NCBI GenBank assembly: GCA_029548715.1 | Contig: JAKPMW010000232.1 | Span: 1 to 31,507 of the forward strand | Direction: 5' to 3' | Length of the DNA: 31,507 nucleotides | Source of the DNA: Spirochaetota bacterium | GTDB taxonomy: Bacteria > Spirochaetota > JAGLSM01 > JAKPMW01 | Notes under the pieces: generated by a model | What the model was told of the DNA's origin: nothing | Database searches by the model: none | Seen by the model: only the letters and a program-made list of their open reading frames with translations | Part shown: one piece after another, positions 25,034-31,507 of the stretch | Layout of the letters: each line of letters starts with the position of its first letter | Position numbering within the stretch: the stretch's first letter is position 1 | Translations under genes and position numbers: made by a program

Positions 25034-26353
25034 TTGGAGCCGGGTCGCTGGCCGTACCCTGTCCGCATTGTTGTGCGCATATATTCCGGATGTTTTGCAC
25101 TTGCTGCTGGTATCTGGTTTGTCATTATGTGTATCCGCAGTCTCTTGTCCGGCCGGAGCCTTGAAGGCGTCTGGGCGAGATTTGGCCGTGGGGCCAGCCT
25201 TTCCCGGGCACCAAAACATGCGGTCTGGCTACATGCGGTTTCGGCGGGGGAGGTTGCTGCGACAGCGATCATGATTCCGGTATTGCGCGCATCCCTGGGC
25301 AGCGATGTTCCAATTGTGCTTTCAACTGCCACGCACAGCGGAATGCAGATGGCTGAAAAAAGGCTTGGACAGGGTGTGACCCTGATCCATGCGCCCCTTG
25401 ATCTTCCCCGTGTGACCCGGCGGTTTGTAGCCAGACTTGAGCCTGCCTTGCTTGCTGTTGCGGAGATTGAGATCTGGCCTAATCTTTTCAGGGCGGCGGT
25501 GCAGGGCGGGGTCCCGCTCATGGTGTACAATGCCAGGTTGCCTGACCGGGATTGGAAGCGGTATTCCAGGTTTCGCTGGATCTTTGCCCCCGTGCTTTCA
25601 GGCGTCAGGCTGATCGCTGCCCAGAGTGCCGAGGATGCGTCACGGTATTGTGATATTGGTGCTGCTACCGATCGGGTCCTTGTGGCCGGGAATATCAAGA
25701 ATGACCAGGAATTTGTGACTGGAAAGAGCCTGTTCCCGGATTTTGGCCACCGTCCTGTGATCCTGCTGGCGTCATCCCATCCCGGGGAAGAGGAGATGCT
25801 GCTCGAATCCGTTGGGCGCGGCGGGGCCTGCCTGGTAATTGCTCCGCGCCATATTACCCGTGCAGACCGGATCGCCGGTATGGCGAGACGGGCCGGATTT
25901 TCGGTTGCGCTGCGATCCGGATGGGGAGACCATGAACGTATGGTTACGGAAGATGTGATGATACTCGATACATTTGGGGAGATGATGCAGGCTGCAGAGA
26001 GAGCCTGCTGTGTTGTCATGGGCGGCTCATTTTCAAAACGGGTTCAGGGACATAATCCGATGGAGGCCGCAGCATCAGGCCGGGCCGTCATCATGGGCCC
26101 CTGCATGGATAATTTCAGGGAGTCACGGGATGCCCTCGTTGCAGGAGGGGCTGCTGTTGTTGTCTCCGGGCAGATTCAGCTTGCCGGGGCGATACGGCAC
26201 TGGTTGCAGCATCCCGGGGAGGCAGAAGCGGCCGGGCAGAGAGCCAGGGCGGTTCTTGAGAGCCTGCGCGGAGCATCCCGGCGCACGGCAGAACTGATGG
26301 CAAACCTCGCCTACGGCAGAAAAAAATTTGATTCTTGTCACCGGCGTGGGTAA
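25034..26353 (+). CDS. waaA: 3-deoxy-D-manno-octulosonic acid (Kdo) transferase WaaA/KdtA
   Basis: Inner-membrane glycosyltransferase (GT30) that adds Kdo to the lipid A precursor. The 439 residues have an N-terminal anchor (about 15-37). LHAVSAGEV carries the catalytic glutamate equivalent (E73). EIEIWPNLF, YNARLPDR and GNIKND follow, and the C-terminal nucleotide-sugar site has GGSF, GHNPMEAAA and GPCMDNF. The TTG start at 25034 has GGGGAG with a 6-nt spacer and lies 3 bp after the dehydrogenase gene, implying co-transcription. Whether it adds one or several Kdo units is not visible from sequence. Confidence 0.93.
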   Translation: MEPGRWPYPVRIVVRIYSGCFALAAGIWFVIMCIRSLLSGRSLEGVWARFGRGASLSRAPKHAVWLHAVSAGEVAATAIMIPVLRASLGSDVPIVLSTATHSGMQMAEKRLGQGVTLIHAPLDLPRVTRRFVARLEPALLAVAEIEIWPNLFRAAVQGGVPLMVYNARLPDRDWKRYSRFRWIFAPVLSGVRLIAAQSAEDASRYCDIGAATDRVLVAGNIKNDQEFVTGKSLFPDFGHRPVILLASSHPGEEEMLLESVGRGGACLVIAPRHITRADRIAGMARRAGFSVALRSGWGDHERMVTEDVMILDTFGEMMQAAERACCVVMGGSFSKRVQGHNPMEAAASGRAVIMGPCMDNFRESRDALVAGGAAVVVSGQIQLAGAIRHWLQHPGEAEAAGQRARAVLESLRGASRRTAELMANLAYGRKKFDSCHRRG

Positions 26354-26369
26354 CTTATGGGCAACGTAC

Positions 26370-26443
26370 GGGCGATTAGCTCAGTTGGTTAGAGTACTTG
26401 CTTGACATGCAAGGGGTCACTGGTTCAAATCCAGTATCGCCCA
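26370..26443 (+). tRNA. tRNA-Val (anticodon GAC)
   Basis: Cloverleaf by eye: acceptor GGGCGAT / ATCGCCC, D arm GCTC...GAGT, anticodon arm CTTGC-TTGACAT-GCAAG with anticodon GAC (reads GUC/GUU valine codons), 5-nt variable loop GGGTC, T arm ACTGG-TTCAAAT-CCAGT, discriminator A. The 3' CCA is not encoded. It begins 16 bp after waaA. Confidence 0.95.
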
Positions 26444-26479
26444 CAGTCGTACACGAAACAGCGTTCATTACCGGGAACG

Positions 26480-26533
26480 ACCCCGCCCCCTCCGCTCAAG
26501 GCCCTTGCAAGGGATCGGAGGTGCGGGGTTTTT
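26480..26533 (+). terminator. Rho-independent terminator after tRNA-Val / before thrS
   Basis: A long hairpin: CCCCGC plus CCTCCG pairs with CGGAGG plus GCGGGG around a small bulge. The inner hairpin CCCTT-GC-AAGGG is in the loop, and TTTTT follows at 26529-26533. It ends 37 bp before the thrS start, so it may also act as a barrier or attenuator for thrS. Confidence 0.85.
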
Positions 26534-26570
26534 CGCAGCATGTTTGGTCGGGCGCAGAATTGAGGCAGCT

Positions 26571-28511
26571 ATGAGTTCCATTGAAGTCACACTCCCCGAC
26601 GGAAGCACCCGTTCTGTTGAGAGGGGGACGTCCTGCCTTGAATTTGCCCGAACCATCGGGCGCAAGCTGGCAGAAGATGCACTGGCGGCTGAGGTTGACG
26701 GGGTTTTGCGGGATCTTGGATCGCCGCTCACTGAGTCTGCAACGGTCCGCTTCGTCATGTTTGAGAGTGATGCGGGGCGGGACATTTTCTGGCACTCGTC
26801 CTCACATGTCATGGCCCAGGCCGTCTGCCGTCTCTTTCCGGGAACCAGATACTCGATTGGACCGGCTATTGAAAATGGATTTTACTACGATTTTGACAGT
26901 GAGCACGTGTTTACCCCGGAAGATCTTGTCAGGATCGAGACCGAAATGGCCAGAATTGCATCCGAAAAGATCCCCTTTGTCCGCAGGGAACTGCCCCGTG
27001 ACGAGGCAGTCGCTTTTTTTGCTGAACGTGGCAACACATACAAGACGGAGATTATCAGCGAGTTGCCCGAGGGTTCCATCATTTCGCTCTACGAGCAGGG
27101 GGATTTTGTAGACCTTTGTCGCGGGCCGCACGTGCCCCATACCGGGTATGTCAAGGCCGCCAAGCTGCTCTCGCTGGCGGGAGCGTACTGGCGCGGCGAC
27201 CAGAAAAACCGCATGCTGCAGCGGATTTACGGGATTTCCTTTCCCTCGAAAAAGCAGCTTGACGAATGGGTGGTCCGTTTTGAGGAGGCCAAAAAGCGCG
27301 ATCATCGCAGGATTGGGCGCGAGATGGATCTCTTTTCGTTTCAGGATGAAGGCCCGGGCTTCCCGTTTTGGCATCCCAATGGCACGATTGTGTTCAATGA
27401 GCTCGTGGACTATATCCGCGAGAAGAATACCGCACGCGGGTATGGCGAGGTCCGCACTCCCCCCATCCTCAACGAGTCTCTCTGGCATACCAGCGGGCAT
27501 TGGGACAATTTCCACGAAAACATGTACTTTACCGAAATAGACAGCCAGGGTTTTGCAGTCAAGCCCATGAACTGCCCAGGCGGTCTATTGATCTACAAGA
27601 GCACCCTGCATTCGTACAGGGAGCTTCCGCTCAAAAACGCCGAACTGGGACTTGTGCACCGGCACGAGCTCTCCGGGGTATTGCATGGACTCTTCAGGGT
27701 GCGCAGCTTTACCCAGGATGACGCGCATATTTTCTGCACTCCCGAGCAGATTCGCGAGCAGGTGCTGGATACCATTCGCTATACGACCGAGGTCTACCGG
27801 GATTTTGGATTCCAGGATATCGCGATATTTATCGCAACCCGCCCTGAAAAATCCATCGGTTCGGACGAGGACTGGAATCTTGCGACGGATGCCCTGACAG
27901 GTGCCATGGCTGATGTGGGGATGGAATACAAGATCAAAAAGGGAGAAGGTGCGTTTTACGGCCCAAAGATCGAGTTTAACATCAAGGACAGTCTCGGACG
28001 CAACTGGCAGTGCGGAACAATCCAGGTGGATTTTTCCATGCCGGCCAGATTCGGGATCTGTTATCGGGGCAGCGACGGCAAGGATCACACTCCGGTCATG
28101 CTGCACAGGGCTATCTTTGGCTCGCTTGAACGCTTTATCGGGATCATTACCGAGCATTTTGCGGGCAAGTTCCCGCTCTGGATTGCGCCGGTTCAGGCAA
28201 TCGTGCTGTCCATAAACGATACTGCCCGGGAGTGGACGGGTGCCGTGACAGAAAAGCTCAGGCAGGCCGGAGTTCGTGCCGAAAAGGATGATTCAAGTGA
28301 CAGTCTGGGGAACAAGATCAGGCTTGCAAGGAACCGCCGGATTCCCTATATTTTCATAATTGGCGACAAGGAGCGGGAGACCGCGACTGTTTCCTGGAAG
28401 ACGTATCACGATGACAATGCCGGTGGCGTTCCGGTTGAAGAGGCTGTTCCGGTTATTGTCAATGCGATACGAGGGCGTTCACTTGAACTGCCAAAGATAA
28501 CTGGGGGGTAA
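26571..28511 (+). CDS. thrS: Threonyl-tRNA synthetase
   Basis: Class II aminoacyl-tRNA synthetase that charges tRNA-Thr. The 646 residues carry all usual domains: TGS (1-62), the editing domain with HSSSH (75-79) and the CRGPH motif (C183, H187), the catalytic core, and the anticodon-binding domain (about 545-646). Zinc ligands C335 (MNCPGG), H386 (DDAHIF) and H512 (VMLHRA) match E. coli C334, H385 and H511. ATG 26571 gives the standard N-terminus; an in-frame ATG at 26505 lies inside the terminator hairpin and is rejected. The start has only a weak GAGG. Order thrS-infC-rpmI-rplT-(barrel)-pheS is the conserved translation cluster with one insertion. Confidence 0.97.
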   Translation: MSSIEVTLPDGSTRSVERGTSCLEFARTIGRKLAEDALAAEVDGVLRDLGSPLTESATVRFVMFESDAGRDIFWHSSSHVMAQAVCRLFPGTRYSIGPAIENGFYYDFDSEHVFTPEDLVRIETEMARIASEKIPFVRRELPRDEAVAFFAERGNTYKTEIISELPEGSIISLYEQGDFVDLCRGPHVPHTGYVKAAKLLSLAGAYWRGDQKNRMLQRIYGISFPSKKQLDEWVVRFEEAKKRDHRRIGREMDLFSFQDEGPGFPFWHPNGTIVFNELVDYIREKNTARGYGEVRTPPILNESLWHTSGHWDNFHENMYFTEIDSQGFAVKPMNCPGGLLIYKSTLHSYRELPLKNAELGLVHRHELSGVLHGLFRVRSFTQDDAHIFCTPEQIREQVLDTIRYTTEVYRDFGFQDIAIFIATRPEKSIGSDEDWNLATDALTGAMADVGMEYKIKKGEGAFYGPKIEFNIKDSLGRNWQCGTIQVDFSMPARFGICYRGSDGKDHTPVMLHRAIFGSLERFIGIITEHFAGKFPLWIAPVQAIVLSINDTAREWTGAVTEKLRQAGVRAEKDDSSDSLGNKIRLARNRRIPYIFIIGDKERETATVSWKTYHDDNAGGVPVEEAVPVIVNAIRGRSLELPKITGG

Positions 28512-28553
28512 TGAAGTACCTGGATGGTTAACGATCGCGCGCAGGAAAGACGA

Positions 28554-29159
28554 ATTAATGCCATGATCAGAGTCCCCGAGGTTCGCCTCATTGGACCTGA
28601 GGGGGATCAGCTTGGGGTAGTTGCGGTGCAGGCTGCATTGCAGCAGGCACAGGATGCTGGTCTGGATCTGGTTGAGATCTCGCCGACGGCAAAGCCGCCG
28701 GTTTGCAAGATCATGGACTACGGGAAGTTCCGCTTTGAAGAAGAAAAGCGGATAAAGGATTCTCGCAAGCGTCAAAAGATCATCAAGATCAAGGAAATCA
28801 AGTTCAGGCCCATCACGGATGAGCACGATTTTGACTACAAGGTCAAAAACGGAATCAAGTTTCTTGAGCGTGGTGACAAGGTCAAGTTTACCGTTCGGTT
28901 CCGCGGCCGTGAGATGGCTCATGAAGAGCTTGGTATGCGGGTGATCGAAAAGGTGCGCGAGATCGTGCAGCAAAACATAGCCGTCATCGAGGAGAAGAAG
29001 GCGGCATTTGAAGGTCGAAATCTCATCATGATTATGGCCCCGGCGAAAAAGACCGCGAAGCGGCCCGTATCCGGCGACACGGACGATGACGAAGAGGACG
29101 TCATTGAGGTGATCGAGGAGGATGCGGAACCGGAGTCTGATGATGAGGACGAGGGTTGA
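28554..29159 (+). CDS. infC: Translation initiation factor IF-3, likely ATT start, acidic C-terminal tail
   Basis: IF-3 prevents 50S joining and proofreads start-codon choice on the 30S subunit. ATT 28554 is preceded by AGGAAAG with a 4-nt gap and gives an N-terminus INAMIRVPEVRLIG matching IF-3. The in-frame ATG 28524 has no nearby Shine-Dalgarno and would add ten residues (211 instead of 201). An AUU start is the classical autoregulatory feature of infC. N- and C-domains are intact (SPTAKPPVCKIMDYGKFRFE; FTVRFRGREMAHEELG). The last 27 residues are extremely acidic (18 Asp/Glu), an extension beyond the usual length of about 175-180. Confidence 0.94.
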   Translation: MNAMIRVPEVRLIGPEGDQLGVVAVQAALQQAQDAGLDLVEISPTAKPPVCKIMDYGKFRFEEEKRIKDSRKRQKIIKIKEIKFRPITDEHDFDYKVKNGIKFLERGDKVKFTVRFRGREMAHEELGMRVIEKVREIVQQNIAVIEEKKAAFEGRNLIMIMAPAKKTAKRPVSGDTDDDEEDVIEVIEEDAEPESDDEDEG

Positions 29160-29192
29160 GTTTTCAGCCCAATACATTACTGGAGGAAGTAC

Positions 29193-29390
29193 ATGCCCAA
29201 GATCAAAACAAAACGAGGGGCAGCCAAGCGCTTTAAGGTTACGGCCGGTGGCAAGATCAAGCGCAAGAAGGCTTTCAAAAACCACATCCTGACCAAGAAG
29301 TCAACCAAGCGCAAGCGCAATCTGCGCCAGGGATGCTATGTGACGGACGGCGATTACAGCAAGGTCCGCGCAATGATCCCCTATCTCTGA
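29193..29390 (+). CDS. rpmI: 50S ribosomal protein L35
   Basis: The 65-residue basic protein matches L35 (bL35): MPKIKTKRGAAKRFKVT at the start, LTKKSTKRKRNLRQ in the middle. GGAGG lies well placed before the ATG. It sits between infC (33 bp) and rplT (34 bp) in the conserved order. Confidence 0.98.
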   Translation: MPKIKTKRGAAKRFKVTAGGKIKRKKAFKNHILTKKSTKRKRNLRQGCYVTDGDYSKVRAMIPYL

Positions 29391-29424
29391 TCGATTTCAT
29401 CCATAACGCACAAGGAGCAGATTC

Positions 29425-29775
29425 ATGCCTCGTTCCATACCTCATTCCGCACGTACCCGCAGGCGCAAGCACCTGCGGCAGTTGACCAAGGGTTTCTTTG
29501 GAACCGCCAGCCGTGGTTTCAAAAAGGCCCGCACTTCGATGATGCGCGCCCTGCGCTTTGCCTATCGTGACCGTCGGGCCCGCAAGCGCGAAATGCGTTC
29601 ACTCTGGATTGTCCGGATCAATGCTGCCTGCCGCATTTGCGGAGGAAGTTACAGCAGATTCATCGGTGCCATGAAAAAGAGCAATATTGTCCTTGACCGC
29701 AAGGTCCTTGCCCACATTGCTGCCACCGATATTGAAACGTTTAAGTCAATCTACCAGCAGGCCGGTATTCGCTGA
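29425..29775 (+). CDS. rplT: 50S ribosomal protein L20
   Basis: The 116-residue, strongly basic protein is L20 (bL20), an early 23S rRNA-binding assembly protein. It shows ARTRRRKHLRQLTKGFFG and the long N-terminal helix, then LWIVRINAACR and the C-terminal globular part with the HIAATDIETF motif. AAGGAG precedes the ATG. L20 represses its own operon in other bacteria; no operator pseudoknot could be confirmed here by eye. Confidence 0.98.
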   Translation: MPRSIPHSARTRRRKHLRQLTKGFFGTASRGFKKARTSMMRALRFAYRDRRARKREMRSLWIVRINAACRICGGSYSRFIGAMKKSNIVLDRKVLAHIAATDIETFKSIYQQAGIR

Positions 29776-29798
29776 GCCCCGGTCTGGCGGTTTATCAG

Positions 29799-29832
29799 GA
29801 CAAAGGAGCGGCAGCGATGCCGCTCCTTTGTC
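29799..29832. terminator. Perfect 15-bp hairpin after rplT
   Basis: GACAAAGGAGCGGCA - GCGA - TGCCGCTCCTTTGTC: a 15-bp perfect stem with a 4-nt loop, 23 bp after rplT. It is followed by ATTATACG, not a T run, so it may be a weak terminator, an RNA-processing or stability hairpin, or a bidirectional element. Confidence 0.6.
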
Positions 29833-29909
29833 ATTATACGTACCAGCAGGAACGCCAGACCGTGCACGCAGGAACGTCTGGTGACAAGAATGCTCCTGGA
29901 GGAGACAGG

Positions 29910-30839
29910 ATGGATACGGTATCCCTGATGTCAGGCAGTTTCAGGGCCTCGCCCGCGAAAGGGAGCGGGCCCATGGTGCGGGTTGCTGTTGTCTGTGCGG
30001 CGTGCCTGTGCATGCTGGTTTTTGCCGCTTCCCTTGAAGCTGCCCGAATGCATCATCTGCACACCGGGGACATGCTGGACATGAATGATGTTGCCCTGCG
30101 GACCGGCTTGACTTCAAGCATTACCTCAAGCGGCGAATACCGGCACTGGTTACAAGAAGTCATTTATGGAATTTCAGATGATGTAAATTTTATCCTTGGC
30201 GTCCCTCTCGTTTCACTTGGCGGGATAGACAACTCGCTTATCCTGGGTGATATGGATTTTCAGGTCCAGGCCAGGCTCGCACAATGGGAGACAGAGAATG
30301 CCACCATGTTGTCGTCGGTCTGGCTTCTCGTGGGCTGGCGGGCAGGGCTGGGGGTCGAGAGCGGTGAGGGCAAGACAAACCCCGAAAGTGGGCTTTTGCA
30401 GACCTATGCGCCCTGGGCAACAGGGAGGAGCTCCTTCTGGCTGGGGGGAGGATACTCTTTTCCGTTGGCGGGTCTGGCGGGCCATGTTAACTTCACTTAC
30501 TGGAGCGAGACTGGACGAAGCGGTGACCCGCTTGAGTTTGTTCTCAGGGATGACCACATTGAATTGGGTGGTTCGCTCGAATACACGTTTGAGATCGAGC
30601 CGGAAATATTCGGGAGTCCGGTCAATATCGGCATCAGGCCGTTGTACGAAATGGTGCTCAGGTTTGCGTGGGACGAGTCATCCTCGATGCCGTCACGGCT
30701 TGAAAACACATTTGGAATCTGGCTGCGTATCGGCCCGGTATTCCGGCTGATGGGCGGAATGAATTTTCCGGTAGCCCTTGAGTCGCCCCGGTATCTTAAA
30801 CGGGAGTACTTTTTCAGTATCACTGCGGTTTTCCGGTAG
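29910..30839 (+). CDS. Predicted outer-membrane beta-barrel protein, function unknown
   Basis: I do not recognise a named family. From ATG 29910 the protein has 309 residues: a 21-residue lead, a hydrophobic signal segment (about 23-43, cleavage probably after SLEA) and a mature part of alternating amphipathic strands with many Gly and aromatic residues. SSFWLGGGYSFPLAG, HVNFTYWSETG and ELGGSLEYTFEIEP are strand-like, and the end reads FFSITAVFR with a near-terminal Phe, as in barrels recognised by BamA. A resemblance to the MetA/phenol-degradation barrel family is possible but weak. GGAGGAGACAGG supports ATG 29910; ATG 29973, at the start of the signal segment, has GGGAG nearby and is an alternative. 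It interrupts the usual rplT-pheS adjacency. Confidence 0.65.
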   Translation: MDTVSLMSGSFRASPAKGSGPMVRVAVVCAACLCMLVFAASLEAARMHHLHTGDMLDMNDVALRTGLTSSITSSGEYRHWLQEVIYGISDDVNFILGVPLVSLGGIDNSLILGDMDFQVQARLAQWETENATMLSSVWLLVGWRAGLGVESGEGKTNPESGLLQTYAPWATGRSSFWLGGGYSFPLAGLAGHVNFTYWSETGRSGDPLEFVLRDDHIELGGSLEYTFEIEPEIFGSPVNIGIRPLYEMVLRFAWDESSSMPSRLENTFGIWLRIGPVFRLMGGMNFPVALESPRYLKREYFFSITAVFR

Positions 30840-30864
30840 TCTTGAGCTGGTTCAGGAGGAACAG

Positions 30865-31507
30865 ATGCAGCAACATATTGATGAGCTTGTCAGCAAGGGA
30901 ATTGAAGAAATCGGCAAGGCGGCAGGCCTGCGGGAGCTCGAGGCCCTGCGCGTGCAGTTTTTTGGAAAAAAGGGAGCCCTGGCTGATCTCCAAAAAATGC
31001 TGGGAAGTCTCTCCCCTGATGAAAAGCCCGCATTCGGTGCCAGGCTCAACCAGGCCAGAACGAGCCTCGGTGAAGCGCTTGAAAGCAGGACAGCACATCT
31101 TTCCGAGGCAGCGCTTGAAGCGCAGCTTGCCGAAGAGATGATCGATGTTTCCCTGCCAGGCAGGGAACAGGGTTGCGGCGGGCTGCACCCGGTCTCTGAT
31201 GTATCGCGCCAGATCTTCAGGATTTTTGAGAGCATGGGCTTTACAGTGCTTGATGGCCCCGAACTTGAGGAAGAATATTACAACTTTGATGCACTCAACA
31301 TCCCGCCCCACCATCCTGCACGTGAAGACCAGGATTCGTTTTATGTGGGTGAGGGGCGCCTTCTGCGGACACAGACTTCGCCGATGCAGATCAGGACCTT
31401 TGAACGCTTCAAGCCCCCCGTGGCAGCAATTTCACCCGGAAAGTGTTTCAGGCGGGATGCCGTGGATGCCACACATCTGCATACGTTTCACCAGGTCGAA
31501 GGGTTTC
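30865..31507 (+). CDS. pheS: Phenylalanyl-tRNA synthetase alpha subunit (3' truncated by window)
   Basis: Partial: 214 codons before the window ends. The N-terminal coiled coil (about 1-90) with the tRNA-binding FFGKKGALADLQKMLG is followed by the class II catalytic core: LHPVSDVSRQIFRIFESMGF, EEEYYNFDALNIPPHHPARE, LRTQTSPMQIR and, at the end, CFRRDAVDATHLHTFHQVEG. All match PheS-alpha. The ATG at 30865 has AGGAGGA with a 4-5 nt spacer. The stop codon and pheT would lie beyond the window. Confidence 0.97.
   Translation, partial: MQQHIDELVSKGIEEIGKAAGLRELEALRVQFFGKKGALADLQKMLGSLSPDEKPAFGARLNQARTSLGEALESRTAHLSEAALEAQLAEEMIDVSLPGREQGCGGLHPVSDVSRQIFRIFESMGFTVLDGPELEEEYYNFDALNIPPHHPAREDQDSFYVGEGRLLRTQTSPMQIRTFERFKPPVAAISPGKCFRRDAVDATHLHTFHQVEGF

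Noticed and set aside
24236..25219. 327-codon open frame on the - strand opposite the GnnA-like gene
   Set aside because: Complete overlap with a conserved dehydrogenase; no domain of its own.
24832..26019. 395-codon open frame on the - strand opposite waaA and the dehydrogenase gene
   Set aside because: It lies wholly opposite two genes with clear family motifs, its product is low-complexity Ser/Arg/Thr-rich without recognisable domains, and long antisense frames are expected in this base composition.
26505..26570. thrS starting at ATG 26505
   Set aside because: This ATG lies within the terminator hairpin, and the extra 22 residues do not belong to the TGS domain.
26353..26571. T-box riboswitch upstream of thrS
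   Set aside because: The space is taken by tRNA-Val and its terminator; no specifier loop or T-box consensus is seen.
29817..29909. Barrel-protein gene starting at ATG 29817
   Set aside because: It falls inside the 15-bp hairpin, and the added residues would precede the signal peptide; ATG 29910 has a strong Shine-Dalgarno.

Overview
The window reads as chromosomal DNA from a Gram-negative bacterium that makes lipopolysaccharide, moderately GC-rich and densely packed, with almost everything on the + strand. The evidence is a full outer-membrane toolkit (TamB, BamA, Skp), lipid A enzymes (LpxD, FabZ, LpxA, LpxC) and a Kdo transferase (WaaA). The phylum cannot be fixed from sequence alone. The TamB-BamA-Skp order also occurs in spirochaetes, and a GnnA-like dehydrogenase beside WaaA recalls Leptospira-type lipid A, so a spirochaete-like or deltaproteobacterium-like lineage is a reasonable but unproven guess. 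I see no insertion sequence, prophage, CRISPR array or other sign of recent transfer. No intergenic stretch exceeds about 220 bp, and the largest holds a tRNA and a terminator.

Layout. 1-3255: the 3' part of a CNNM/CorC-type membrane protein overlapping an RNase R-like gene that lacks cold-shock domains. 3311-3695: a cytochrome b5-like lipoprotein and an intrinsic terminator. 3754-5028: ExbD/TolR-like and TonB-like proteins. 5034-16846: a tight envelope run, tamB-bamA-skp-lpxD-fabZ-lpxA-ruvX-lpxC-DUF192-glycogen-binding-like lipoprotein, with gaps of about 60 bp or less or short overlaps. 16833-17822: fabH on the - strand, convergent with that run. 17964-20124: a signal peptidase I homologue without its catalytic residues, then hemW. 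20209-24005: grpE-dnaK-dnaJ with perfect hairpins in both intercistronic gaps. 24056-26353: a Gfo/Idh/MocA (GnnA-like) dehydrogenase and waaA. 26370-26533: tRNA-Val(GAC) and a terminator. 26571-31507: thrS-infC-rpmI-rplT, a hairpin, a predicted outer-membrane barrel protein, and the start of pheS, which runs off the window.

How the genes fit together. LpxA, LpxC and LpxD are the first three steps of lipid A synthesis. FabZ and FabH supply acyl-ACP, and WaaA adds Kdo. BamA and Skp insert outer-membrane proteins, and TamB probably moves phospholipid across the periplasm. ExbD plus a TonB-like protein directly upstream could supply inner-membrane energy, although no ExbB/TolQ is visible. The right half is conserved housekeeping: Hsp70 chaperones and the translation cluster.

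The most notable points are small and specific. fabH has no ATG, GTG or TTG that would give a full-length protein but has an ATC behind a perfect Shine-Dalgarno. infC appears to use the ATT start classical for that gene. The LepB-like protein lacks both catalytic residues. The RNase R has lost about 170 residues of cold-shock domains. I did not find a convincing wholly new multi-gene system; the ExbD/TonB-like/TamB juxtaposition is the nearest candidate.
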